Shown here: positions 6,188-13,209 of the stretch, one piece after another | How positions within the stretch are numbered: position 1 is the stretch's first letter | Layout: every line of letters starts with the position of its first letter | DNA from: Candidatus Saccharimonadota bacterium | GTDB taxonomy: Bacteria; Patescibacteriota; Saccharimonadia; Saccharimonadales; UBA4665 | DNA length: 13,209 nt | Assembly (NCBI GenBank): GCA_029288515.1 | Contig: JARIHB010000021.1 | Coordinates: forward strand, 1 to 13,209 | Reading direction: 5' to 3' | Program-made: the position numbers and the translations under genes | Notes under the pieces: model-generated | Seen by the model: the letters and a program-made list of their open reading frames with translations, nothing else | What the model was told of the DNA's origin: nothing | Database searches by the model: none

Positions 6188-7132
6188 ATGGATATACGCC
6201 CCCTGGACTACGAACAAACTGTTGATATTTTAACCGGCCCCCGCGAGATCCCATTCGACGTTACGGCAACGGTTGAAACGATGCTTACTGAGGGTACTCC
6301 CATCGTTGATATCGGCCGATTCAGCGAGTTTGTAGCCGGGCTGACCGTAGAGGTTCCGCAGAATACCGTGGACGTAGTAGAGGCAAATTATCAGAGCATG
6401 CTGACGCTTGCCTCCTGTTCGCTCGCAATGGCCTGGCAGCAAGCCGGTGATATAGGCATACCTCGTCCGCGTCGTCTACACGAGCATAATCAGTCAGTAC
6501 TGAATACTTTTGACAGTGTATTCGCTGCAGATTTCACTGACCCACGCGATACTTTGTTAAAACCAATGTCCTCGTTACAAGATGGCGGCAAGGCTCACTG
6601 TGTTGCATTGGCTGACCCTGCCGACCACAGGAGAAACCGTAACCAGGCCGTGCACAACAGTCGCATGGCAAACAACGTACTCGATCCCCTGCCTTCTGAC
6701 GTATTATCCGCGGACGAAAAAACAGTGATCAAGCTACTCATACAACAGACCTCAATCGGCGCCGCGCTCCGTCAGCACGGCGAAAAAGGTGTACCACTCG
6801 ACGATGCGGTTGCCGAAGCCGAGGTCGAACTGAATAGGTTGCGCGATCAGTGCCCACCGGATTACAGGGATAGGTTCGACGAATACTTGCTTGTGAGTTA
6901 CCTGGCTGATGCCGGCGCACATACCCAGAGGGCGCGCTATAAAGATGCTGCAAGCGGCGAGGTGCTACCTGACGTCACGCCTGAAGACCGCTTTAACCCC
7001 GATGGCAGTGAAACCAATATGACGCTGGACCGCATTTTTTCTGAGGCCCCGGAAGACATAACCACCCTCAAATTATTCCAACCCAAACATCTTGCCGTAA
7101 TGCAGCGGCTATTTCCGAACCATTATTCGTAA
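6188..7132 (+). CDS. Unrecognised largely helical protein, second gene of the operon
   Basis: A 314-residue soluble protein, mostly helical. I do not recognise a family. His and Asp residues cluster in a way that recalls HD-type phosphohydrolases: HNQSVL near 100, ADHRRNRNQAVHNSRMANNVL (143-165 region, H147 and H156), DEKTVIKLLIQQTSIG (176-191) and SYLADAGAHTQ (237-247), but there is no canonical adjacent His-Asp pair, so this is only a suggestion. The start is 3 nt after the preceding stop with an AAGG (6178-6181) at good distance. The C-terminal end, KLFQPKHLAVMQRLF, is amphipathic. The stop is 10 nt before the HAD gene and adjoins its Shine-Dalgarno. Confidence 0.75.
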   Translation: MDIRPLDYEQTVDILTGPREIPFDVTATVETMLTEGTPIVDIGRFSEFVAGLTVEVPQNTVDVVEANYQSMLTLASCSLAMAWQQAGDIGIPRPRRLHEHNQSVLNTFDSVFAADFTDPRDTLLKPMSSLQDGGKAHCVALADPADHRRNRNQAVHNSRMANNVLDPLPSDVLSADEKTVIKLLIQQTSIGAALRQHGEKGVPLDDAVAEAEVELNRLRDQCPPDYRDRFDEYLLVSYLADAGAHTQRARYKDAASGEVLPDVTPEDRFNPDGSETNMTLDRIFSEAPEDITTLKLFQPKHLAVMQRLFPNHYS

Positions 7133-7139
7133 GGAGGTG
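7131..7139 (+). promoter_or_regulatory. Near-perfect Shine-Dalgarno deciding the HAD start
   Basis: AAGGAGGTG matches the 16S rRNA 3' end almost completely. It selects ATG 7143 and excludes an in-frame GTG at 7137, which lies inside the motif. It shows that the ribosomes of this organism use the anti-SD even though many first genes here lack one. Confidence 0.9.
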
Positions 7140-7142
7140 TAT

Positions 7143-7937
7143 ATGATTGAACATGCTATCGGCGCAGTGCTGAGTGACGTAGACGGTACGCAGATTATGC
7201 ATGACCAGCGTTTGCCATCGCCAGAAGTCCAGGCAGCGGCGCATAGCCTACGAGCACATGGGATTCCCCTATTGGAAGTTACAAGCCGGTCACATGCTTT
7301 GATGCGTAATTTGGTTACGCCTCTCGATTTGCGCGATAATCTTTGTACCCTCGACGGCGGCGCAACGGTAGCGCATGCCGATAGTGGTGAGGTGGTGTGG
7401 TCACAATGGCTGGACGCGGAAGCTGCTCGTGCGGTTGTGCTGGGTATTGGTCAATTGTGTACCAATATTCATTTTGATGTGGATTCGCGTGGTCGGGAGC
7501 CTCAGGAGGTGCTTGCCGATATCGAGAGCGGTCGCGTTGCAATTGGAGGTACGCCGTCGATATTCGCAATTTTTGGTACCGAAACAAGTTCGGAGATGGT
7601 CACGACGTTAGGCGGCTTTTCGGGTATAAAGCATACGCCCATCATGGGGTATAAAGATAGTACTGATCTTCGCTGTATTCAGGTAGTTGACGCTGGCGTT
7701 GATAAGCAGTATGGTGTGGAGCAAATGCTCCGCTGCGCCGATCTAACCGACGAACGTGTGCTAGCCATCGGTGACGGCACAAACGATTTTTCGCTGTTCG
7801 CCGCTGCAGGCCCGGAAGGTGTTAGAGTGGCTATGGGCAACGCTCCTGACGAGCTAAAAGATATTGCCGACTGGGTCGCGCCGTCCGTTGCGGAACATGG
7901 TTTCGCTGCAGCTATGGAGCGCTACGGATTGGTGTGA
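7143..7937 (+). CDS. Cof-type HAD family phosphatase (subclass IIB)
   Basis: A 264-residue HAD hydrolase with all four motifs: SDVDGT (11-16) with nucleophile Asp12 and acid/base Asp14, motif II around EVTSRS (45-50), Lys188 in GVDKQYGVEQM, and IGDGTNDFSLFAAAG (209-223). The IIB cap lies between motifs II and III. Members dephosphorylate small phosphorylated metabolites such as sugar phosphates and mannosyl-glycerate-type compounds; the substrate is not predictable. The motif Val-Asp-Lys-Gln-Tyr-Gly and length are typical of the group. It is the third gene of the operon, with its own strong Shine-Dalgarno. Its last 16 nt overlap the 3' end of the convergent membrane-protein gene. Confidence 0.9.
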   Translation: MIEHAIGAVLSDVDGTQIMHDQRLPSPEVQAAAHSLRAHGIPLLEVTSRSHALMRNLVTPLDLRDNLCTLDGGATVAHADSGEVVWSQWLDAEAARAVVLGIGQLCTNIHFDVDSRGREPQEVLADIESGRVAIGGTPSIFAIFGTETSSEMVTTLGGFSGIKHTPIMGYKDSTDLRCIQVVDAGVDKQYGVEQMLRCADLTDERVLAIGDGTNDFSLFAAAGPEGVRVAMGNAPDELKDIADWVAPSVAEHGFAAAMERYGLV

Positions 7938-8635
7938 GCGAGTTCCGACCTCGCTACAACCTCTATACCTACCTCCTGGTGAGAGAGCGACCCTCGCAGC
8001 ATAAAGCCAAACATTGAAAGCTCTGTTACGGGGCCTGTCATTTGCTGAATTGAACAGGTGTATGAGGTGTCTACTGTCACCATACCGCCTCCATGTAGAA
8101 TATCGACCGTCGTTTTGTATGGAACATCCGAATTAGGCTGATGGTAGGCTAAAAGATCGAGATGGTAGGCGTGATGCGGCTCACGTAAAGGATCGACGTC
8201 ACGCAGTGTGTCCGACCGGTTACAGGGACTCTTTATTCGGTACAGCGTAGATAGCTCGCTCATGGTGAACGGGTCAAATGGCCGGGTATCCCAGCCGAAA
8301 CGCAGTGGCCACAAGAATACGGCACACGCTACGCCTGCCACGCCCGTAATCCACGGCAGAACAGTAATATCGCGTAAGAGTGCAAAATAGCGTCTGGCAA
8401 TTAATAAAGCAATCGGTAGAAGTAACAGTGTTATGCACTCCACGATGGCTATAGTCTCCCATAACGTGTTTAGGCGAGCAGCCTGGGCAACGGCATTGTC
8501 ATACACGCCAAAGACAGCAGGATGGTTGCTATTATCTACTCTGAAATTGCCCGTTATAGCCGCAGCGAGTAATGTGGCGACCACAATCGTTACCCCTGCT
8601 GCTAGTGCGTATAACGGTTGTATTGCTTTGCCCAT
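7922..8635 (-). CDS. Three-TM membrane protein of unknown function
   Basis: A 237-residue protein with membrane segments at about 9-27, 58-80 and 91-110 and a C-terminal soluble domain of about 125 residues. That domain begins with a His/Asp-rich segment (DPLREPHHAYHLDLLAYHQP, 148-167) and contains two cysteines (138 and 194) that could pair if it lies outside the cell. The end is beta-rich (TVDILHGGGMVTVDTSYTC). No family recognised. A purine-rich AGGGGG lies about 5 nt before the ATG and no clear promoter is seen; the broken amidase gene ends only 22 nt upstream, so the two probably share a transcript. Confidence 0.75.
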   Translation of the reverse strand: MGKAIQPLYALAAGVTIVVATLLAAAITGNFRVDNSNHPAVFGVYDNAVAQAARLNTLWETIAIVECITLLLLPIALLIARRYFALLRDITVLPWITGVAGVACAVFLWPLRFGWDTRPFDPFTMSELSTLYRIKSPCNRSDTLRDVDPLREPHHAYHLDLLAYHQPNSDVPYKTTVDILHGGGMVTVDTSYTCSIQQMTGPVTELSMFGFMLRGSLSHQEVGIEVVARSELAHTNP

Positions 8636-8657
8636 AATGCCCCCTAAAGATTATTGC

Positions 8658-9722
8658 TTAAAGATCGTTTTCTGTTCTTATGTGAATAAGATACGCAAAC
8701 ATGTTGTGCTGGCCGTCCTCTTTTTGAAGCCAGTCGTTTGATTTAACAGAATACGTCCATCCCCGGCTTGTGTAGGGGGTTGGCTTTGTATTGCCCCACT
8801 CTGCAACTGTCGGGTATTCAGGATTGCCATCGGCATGGCCGACACTACGGATAGATGTTCTACGCTTCCTAGGGATTCTATGCCTGTGTCCATACCATCA
8901 CCATGCCACCTGCTTCAAGCATTTTACTTACGAAAATGGTACAAGCATCAATACCGGTCGGTTTGGGTGTCTCCATAGCATGCTCTTTTGCCCAGTTCGC
9001 TGCGGCACGTCGGTTAAAGCTGGTGAATGGTTTAACCTCGCCAGCAGATTGGAGGTTATTCGGATCGGCCGCTTGTTCTTTTGGCTCCTCTTGTTTGGTG
9101 TTGCAGTCCGGTATTCCTTGCGATTCTAGGTCGCCGTATGACTGCCATTTAGTGGATGTAAAAGCATCGGTAACGTCGCCGGGTATGTCGCCATCTGGTG
9201 AGTGGTACGCGCCCGAAGCCATACCGGATTGCCGCCTACTGGGTCGCTCTTGTTATAGCACTCGGCTGTAAAGTCCGCCCCTTCGGGCATGACAAGTTTG
9301 AGGCCGGAGTGGAGACCGGGGCCGTCATGTAACCATACGCCGTCACCGTCAGTGCCTTGCACCTGTACTTCAGCACTTGCATAGGCTGGTGCAGCAGTAG
9401 CAAGGGTACCGCCTCCAAAGATTGCTCCCACAAGCGCAAAGCGAGTAGCCCACCGCCCTACTCGTCCGCTTCGCCACCTAGAGAATAGGCTTTCTTGCAT
9501 TTGAGGTGTTACGTGTTCGGCAGGCTTAGAAGGTGCTGTTGGCTCAATCTGCTCCGGTAGTTCCATGGTCGCAATAGCGCCCATATCCTCAATCACAAAC
9601 TCTTGTATTTCAGGTAATTCCCCTCGCTGAATAGTAGTCCCTCGTTCCGTGAAAATAACGTACCATGAGTTGCCTAGACCAGCAAATAGAAAAACTCCCT
9701 CGTCAAGAGAGAGTTTAAGCAT
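8658..9722 (-). pseudogene. Frameshifted secreted SH3 / amidase-type wall protein
   Basis: Three minus-strand reading segments form one protein. Segment 1 (9722 to about 9210) starts MLKLSLDEG, has a roughly 85-residue cytosolic part, a membrane segment or signal near 93-115 ending AAPAYASA, and an SH3-like part with GVWLHDGPGLHSG and GGNPVW. Segment 2, one frame off, continues YHSPDGDIPGDVTDAF and a C-terminal domain NRRAAANWAKEHA ... DACTIFVSKMLEAGG, resembling Amidase_6/CHAP-type cysteine domains (DxC). It stops at 8878. Segment 3, in another frame, continues GNPEYPTVAEWGNT, RGWTYSVKSNDWLQ and HNMFAYL to TAA at 8658. At least two shifts are needed; a third frame near 8893-8830 (MDTGIESLGSVEHLS) may also belong. 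No slippery heptamer is evident, so decay or assembly error is likelier than programmed shifting. ATG 9722 replaces an upstream TTG. Confidence 0.65.
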
Positions 9723-9773
9723 AAGCAACTTGGTACAGCATTCTATGCGAGGTTAGAACGACATCAGGGTATC

Positions 9774-10760
9774 CTAAGTAGCAATCAGCTCGCGTGCGTT
9801 GGCTATGATCGCTGCATGATCCTTCTTAGCACCACCCAAACGGATAGGTCCATCTTCAAGCACGACAGCGTACTCTTCGATACCTTCTGAGTTTTGTCGC
9901 CATTCTTGCGCAATGACACGCAGCATTTCACCTTCTAGAGTTCTACCGGCTGCGCTTGAAGAGTCTACAAACGCTTTCTTTGCACGTTTGGTTGATTTAG
10001 CCAGCTCGGAATGCAAGCCTGTAATGTCCAAACGATTCACAGAAAGGTGTACAGAACGAACGAGTCCGGCTGCGGCTAGCCGCGCAGCAAGGCCAAGCGG
10101 GTCATGAAACCGTACGCCTTCTTTTTCAACCTGGCAATGAAATACATCGTAGGTTATTCCAGTAAAACCGCGTGCGTCCATAGTGGCCTTAATATCAGCA
10201 ATCCCTGAATCTTCCGTTAAGCCCATGCTGCGCCAATCTAATGCAGTAGGCTGAAAGGTGCGTTCAGCAAAAGGCGCGTTCGTATCGTCGTACACCACTT
10301 CGCCATTTTCAAAACCAGGATACAATACCGCGCCTAATTTACCCGTAACGTGTTGTATCCTACGCATTTGATCGAGTGATTCCCGCCATTTAGGAACCGC
10401 CCTAGCGACAAGACCATCGTCACTTTCATCATTGCGGAATGAAGAGTGCTGAGAACGCACCAGGCGTACAAAGGCTTCGTCTTCATCTGACCAGTCCTTA
10501 TGAATATCGTAACCCAATTGGCCGAACAGATAGTCTCTGCCAATAAGCGGCACTGGGTTTGCGGATATTTCTTCCAGCATAGTCGCCCTATACGCTAAGC
10601 GTCCTGTAAAGCGACTTATATTGACTGGCGTTAATTCCATACCGTCTGCACCTATGGAGTCCATATACCGCTCGTGGGCAGAGATTGACCCGGCTATTAG
10701 TAATGATTTTGGTAAGGACAGGTTTGAAATTAAGAATTGTGGGTCGTTCAGCTCAGGCAT
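9774..10760 (-). CDS. Xylose-isomerase-like TIM-barrel protein (tentative)
   Basis: A 328-residue soluble protein without signal peptide. Several strands and loops look like the xylose isomerase / AP endonuclease 2 TIM barrel: an early GADGMELTPV (37-46), a late ITYDVFHCQVEKEGVRF with Asp and His, and LVRSVHLSVNRLD after a short helix, comparable to the metal-binding strand ends of sugar isomerases and epimerases. The usual glutamate ligands are not all evident, so the class is tentative and no reaction is proposed. The last part (KDHAAIIANARELIA) is helical. A TATAAA box on the minus strand (10769-10774) ends 8 nt before the ATG. The gene is followed by the broken secreted protein after 51 nt. 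Confidence 0.7.
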   Translation of the reverse strand: MPELNDPQFLISNLSLPKSLLIAGSISAHERYMDSIGADGMELTPVNISRFTGRLAYRATMLEEISANPVPLIGRDYLFGQLGYDIHKDWSDEDEAFVRLVRSQHSSFRNDESDDGLVARAVPKWRESLDQMRRIQHVTGKLGAVLYPGFENGEVVYDDTNAPFAERTFQPTALDWRSMGLTEDSGIADIKATMDARGFTGITYDVFHCQVEKEGVRFHDPLGLAARLAAAGLVRSVHLSVNRLDITGLHSELAKSTKRAKKAFVDSSSAAGRTLEGEMLRVIAQEWRQNSEGIEEYAVVLEDGPIRLGGAKKDHAAIIANARELIAT

Positions 10761-10768
10761 AACTTCTA

Positions 10769-10774
10769 TTTATA
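10769..10774 (-). promoter_or_regulatory. -10 box of the TIM-barrel gene, near-leaderless
   Basis: TATAAA on the minus strand, 8 nt before the ATG at 10760. A start about 7 nt downstream would leave almost no leader. The -35 region is weak. Confidence 0.5.
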
Positions 10775-10941
10775 GCATTCCCTCGTGCTTCATACGAATA
10801 TATGTAGATGATTTATTCAAGTAGGTTAGAACCATCAATATTATAGGGACTACATCTGTTAATATTTGTGAGCGTTACTAAAAATGAGAGTTTTGTTCGC
10901 AAATCAAACAAAAGGGTTAGAACGATTGCTTTAACAGATAC

Positions 10942-10961
10942 AAAAAGCCTCTGAAGAGGCT
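10942..10961 (-). terminator. Intrinsic terminator of tRNA-Arg
   Basis: On the minus strand AGCCTC-TTCA-GAGGCT (10961 down to 10946) is followed by a T run (10946-10942). It lies 12 nt after the tRNA-Arg CCA end. Confidence 0.85.
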
Positions 10962-10973
10962 GTAATTTCTAAC

Positions 10974-11052
<79 letters not shown>

Positions 11053-11131
11053 ATCTGTTACTGTATGCATGAATCGCGCGAGTAACAGGGGTAATTTTAG
11101 CATATTGGTAGTCCGATTACCAGTCTTTGTG

Positions 11132-11140
11132 TGCTAGAAT
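11132..11140 (+). promoter_or_regulatory. Extended -10 promoter of tRNA-Ser(CGA)
   Basis: TGCTAGAAT is a TGn-extended -10 (TAGAAT at 11135-11140). The start would fall near 11147, 5 nt before the tRNA. No clear -35 is present, as is usual for extended -10 promoters. Confidence 0.6.
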
Positions 11141-11151
11141 AAAGCAGATAC

Positions 11152-11242
11152 GGAGAGGTCGCATAGTTGGTCTAGTGCGCCGCACTCGAAATGCGGTATA
11201 GGGGCGACTCTATCGAGGGTTCGAATCCCTCCCTCTCCGCCA
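11152..11242 (+). tRNA. tRNA-Ser (anticodon CGA)
   Basis: Acceptor GGAGAGG pairs with CCTCTCC, followed by G and an encoded CCA (11240-11242). Anticodon stem CCGCA/TGCGG encloses CTCGAAA, giving CGA, which reads UCG. A long class II variable arm is present. It is the third serine tRNA in the window. Confidence 0.97.
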
Positions 11243-11245
11243 GTA

Positions 11246-11273
11246 AAAAATCCCGTCAGCTGACGGGATTTTT
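11246..11273. terminator. Bidirectional intrinsic terminator
   Basis: An 18-bp perfect palindrome (11251-11268; TCCCGTCAG and its complement) is flanked by A5 on the left and T5 on the right. It serves tRNA-Ser(CGA) rightward and the membrane-protein gene leftward, whose stop codon at 11274-11276 abuts it. Confidence 0.92.
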
Positions 11274-12401
11274 CTATTGAATCTTACGGGGCCGTTTGGG
11301 AGGCTTCGGTGTTTGCGCCGGAGTAGATGTCACTGGCGGAGTGGTTGGCGGTGTGTCTGAAGCCGTCAACGCAGATGCACTCTCCTCTTTTGCCAGCGAG
11401 GATGCTACCTTCGCTGCAGATGGTCGGGTTAGGCGATACGTTACCAACAATACAATACCGAGTACCACCAGAATAATGCCATAGCACAGCCACCACGCCC
11501 GAATGTCGTCCACGATTACTTCAGCAATCTCGGCAAGTTTCTGCTGCAACGGCTGTCCCCCAAACGCTGTCTGAGCTAGTTTTTTGGCCACCATATGCAT
11601 CGCAAAACTACTCAGCCAGGCCAGGCCAGCATTCACAATCCCGGTCCACAGGGCGATCACCCCTACCCTGCGTATGCCAAGGCGCCAGCTCGGGCTCAGT
11701 AAAATGAGTCCAGCAAGTGATAGAACCGCCAGTACGGCCTGGGCATACACTGCCAGCTCGATACCCTGATACATACGCGGTCCGCCCTGGAATTGATTAG
11801 ATAACGCGTTATTGCCACTAGTCTGTTGCCCACCCAATGTGATGTTGTTATTTTGGAACGCATCACTCCCCAGCACCTTGGCTTTTACCTCGTTGGCGGC
11901 AGCGGTCACGTCGTATCCGGCCGGCCGACAGTTAATCTGCAGCGGGTCAGTCGTGTTAGGAAGCGTGCCTGGAGCGCAGGCTGGCAATGATTGCAAGTAC
12001 TGGGTGGTATAGGTGCCGATGTTATCGGCGATCTGCTGCTTGGCGCTTGAAAGGTCAAGCGTAGTACCTGCGCTGTTGGTTTCGCCTTGCATCCAGCTAA
12101 AGCTGTTGTCTATCACCTTCTCTGCCTGGTCCTGGAGCAAGGTGGGAGTGATGGCCTTTGTAAGAATATTTTGTACTTGCGGCTGGTCAGCGGATAGGCC
12201 GATACTGCTGCTTAAATCAGATGACTTTTGTTTCAGCACGTCTTGTACGACCGTATTGTAGATGCCACTGTCGCGCAGCGTCTTTTTGATGTAATCAGGC
12301 TGACCCAGCACATGCCAGGCACTCCAGCTGAAGCCGAGGCTCAACAGCGTTGTCACAAGTAATGCGGCACACAGGCCAGCAAACGGTTTTCGTATATTCA
12401 T
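11274..12401 (-). CDS. Four-TM membrane protein with large external domain
   Basis: A 375-residue membrane protein. An N-terminal membrane segment (about 7-25) is followed by an external-looking domain of about 185 residues rich in Gln, Asn, Ser and Thr, starting with a DYIKKTLRDSGIYNTVVQDVL helix. It contains Cys142 and Cys158, a likely disulfide if exported. Three more segments lie at about 214-235, 243-265 and 302-323, and the tail (325-375) is a Pro/Thr/Lys-rich cytosolic extension. No enzymatic motif and no family is recognised; the helical N-terminal ectodomain is of a type also found in actinobacterial membrane proteins. ATG 12401 is supported by a promoter whose -10 ends 6 nt before it; there is no Shine-Dalgarno. 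It is divergent from the XRE-HAD gene, 93 nt apart. Confidence 0.82.
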   Translation of the reverse strand: MNIRKPFAGLCAALLVTTLLSLGFSWSAWHVLGQPDYIKKTLRDSGIYNTVVQDVLKQKSSDLSSSIGLSADQPQVQNILTKAITPTLLQDQAEKVIDNSFSWMQGETNSAGTTLDLSSAKQQIADNIGTYTTQYLQSLPACAPGTLPNTTDPLQINCRPAGYDVTAAANEVKAKVLGSDAFQNNNITLGGQQTSGNNALSNQFQGGPRMYQGIELAVYAQAVLAVLSLAGLILLSPSWRLGIRRVGVIALWTGIVNAGLAWLSSFAMHMVAKKLAQTAFGGQPLQQKLAEIAEVIVDDIRAWWLCYGIILVVLGIVLLVTYRLTRPSAAKVASSLAKEESASALTASDTPPTTPPVTSTPAQTPKPPKRPRKIQ

Positions 12402-12407
12402 ATGCTT

Positions 12408-12435
12408 ATTGTACTAAAGCCCGGCGTACATACAA
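12408..12435 (-). promoter_or_regulatory. Leaderless promoter of the four-TM protein
   Basis: On the minus strand TTGTAT (12435-12430) and TACAAT (12413-12408) are 16 nt apart, and the -10 ends 6 nt before ATG 12401. This is the clearest leaderless promoter here together with that of 1206. Confidence 0.65.
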
Positions 12436-12482
12436 TCTGGCCGTTTCCGGCTAGTTCGGTATGTTTTTTGTGTATGAGATGG

Positions 12483-12488
12483 TATCAT
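12483..12488 (+). promoter_or_regulatory. -10 box of the XRE-HAD gene
   Basis: TATCAT ends exactly 6 nt before ATG 12495, arguing for a leaderless start there and against ATG 12489, which abuts the box. The -35 region is weak. Promoter and divergent promoter lie within 93 nt, so the encoded regulator could control both. Confidence 0.5.
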
Positions 12489-12494
12489 ATGGCT

Positions 12495-13209
12495 ATGGAT
12501 GAAGTGGGGCTTGGTCGCCGTTTACAGTCAGCTCGCGTTGCAGCGGGACTGACGCAGCAATCGCTCTGCCAGAAGGCGCAGTTAAGCTACTCGACGCTCA
12601 CCAAGATTGAGCGCGGAGCTATTAAAGCCCCCTCGATTTTTACCATCCAAAGCATTGCGTCGGCCCTTGGCCTGAGCCTTGATGAGTTGATGGGCTCTCC
12701 TTCAGTACCCCGGGCTATCAAGGGAAGGTCTAAGAGCGGCGTCCGTTTCGTATATTTCGATATCAATGGCTGCCTGGTTCGTTTTTATCACCGGGCCTTT
12801 ACCCGTCTCAGTGAAGTTACCGGTGCTCCGGCAGACATCGTCGAGACCACGTTTTGGCACTACAACGACCTGGTATGCCGGGGCGAGATGGACATGGACA
12901 CCTTTAACCACCGCCTGGCGCGCGATTTACACATCAGCGAGCCAATTAACTGGCTTGATTACTATATCGAGGCTGTCGAGCCGATACCCGTTATGCACGA
13001 ACTGGTGCGGTGGGCGGCTCAGCACTACCGGGTAGGTTTGCTGACGAATATTATGCCCGGCTTTGTCGACGTATTGAAAGACCGTGGGCTGATACCAAAC
13101 GTGCCGTACGATGTTATTATCGACTCATCAGTCGTTAAAAGTATCAAGCCGGAGTCGAAGATATACACCATCGCCACTGAACGGGCTGCTTGTCCGCCCT
13201 CGGAGATAT
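12495..13209 (+). CDS. XRE-family HTH fused to a HAD-like domain (3' end beyond window)
   Basis: The frame is open from ATG 12495 to the window edge (238 codons). Residues 5-66 are a complete HTH of the Cro/C1 type: LGRRLQSARVAAGLTQQSL, SYSTLTKIERG and SIASALGLSLDELMG. After a short linker (67-83) a HAD domain begins: motif I VYFDINGCL (86-94), with Asp89 as nucleophile but Asn91 where Asp is normal; motif II LLTN with Thr184; motif III KSIKPESKIY with Lys218. The edge falls just before motif IV, so the acidic pair cannot be seen. The layout between motifs I and II suggests an alpha-helical C1 cap as in HAD subfamily IA. It probably binds DNA and senses a phosphorylated ligand, possibly with poor catalysis; this is inference. 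A separate regulator plus enzyme is excluded because the frame is continuous. Confidence 0.85.
   Translation, partial: MDEVGLGRRLQSARVAAGLTQQSLCQKAQLSYSTLTKIERGAIKAPSIFTIQSIASALGLSLDELMGSPSVPRAIKGRSKSGVRFVYFDINGCLVRFYHRAFTRLSEVTGAPADIVETTFWHYNDLVCRGEMDMDTFNHRLARDLHISEPINWLDYYIEAVEPIPVMHELVRWAAQHYRVGLLTNIMPGFVDVLKDRGLIPNVPYDVIIDSSVVKSIKPESKIYTIATERAACPPSEI

Noticed and set aside
9126..9222. Programmed -1 frameshift as explanation for the split SH3/amidase gene
   Set aside because: No X-XXY-YYZ slippery heptamer or clear downstream stem is seen, and a second independent shift is needed near 8890.

Overview
The window looks like part of a bacterial chromosome with a small genome, most likely a Patescibacteria (CPR) member and tentatively a Saccharibacteria-like one. 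The reasons are the short intergenic gaps, genomic CCA ends on all four tRNAs, many small proteins with only distant family resemblance, a two-TM protein of a type I associate with CPR genomes, and many first genes that seem to be transcribed as leaderless mRNAs. This placement is inference; no rRNA or marker protein is present. TGA is used as a stop (the ComF and Cof-type HAD genes end with it), so the code is standard. I see no insertion sequence, phage gene or CRISPR array.

Layout. 1-70: start of a leftward gene running off the edge. 194-859: ComF-like phosphoribosyltransferase. 904-1119: tRNA-Ser(TGA) and tRNA-Ser(GCT), then a terminator. 1206-1793: two-TM membrane protein. 3546-1819 (leftward): a membrane-anchored NlpC/P60-like cell wall hydrolase, then an NAD(P)-binding atypical SDR. 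3547-3846: the richest intergenic region, with a strong dyad over the hydrolase promoter, two perfect CRP-type TGTGA-N6-TCACA sites, and promoters for the GH1 gene. 3847-5127: GH1 beta-glycosidase. 5463-5158 (leftward): remnant of an HD-domain gene without its N-terminus. 5552-7937: three-gene operon of two unrecognised proteins and a Cof-type HAD phosphatase. 10760-7922 (leftward): a TIM-barrel-like protein, a secreted SH3/amidase-type gene broken by frameshifts, and a three-TM protein. 10974-11050: tRNA-Arg with the unusual anticodon GCG. 11152-11242: tRNA-Ser(CGA) and a bidirectional terminator. 12401-11274 (leftward): four-TM membrane protein. 12495-13209: an XRE-type HTH fused to a HAD domain, cut by the window edge and divergent from the membrane protein.

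How it fits together. Several genes concern the cell envelope (two wall-hydrolase-type proteins and three membrane proteins) and sugar or phosphate chemistry (GH1, HAD, TIM barrel). The clearest regulatory story is the GH1 gene, which should be controlled by a CRP/FNR-family regulator not encoded here. The clearest expression pattern is that at least five first genes have a -10 box ending 6-7 nt before the ATG and no Shine-Dalgarno, while the operon-internal gene at 7143 has a near-perfect Shine-Dalgarno. The most unusual protein is the XRE-HAD fusion, whose HAD motif I has Asn in place of the second Asp.
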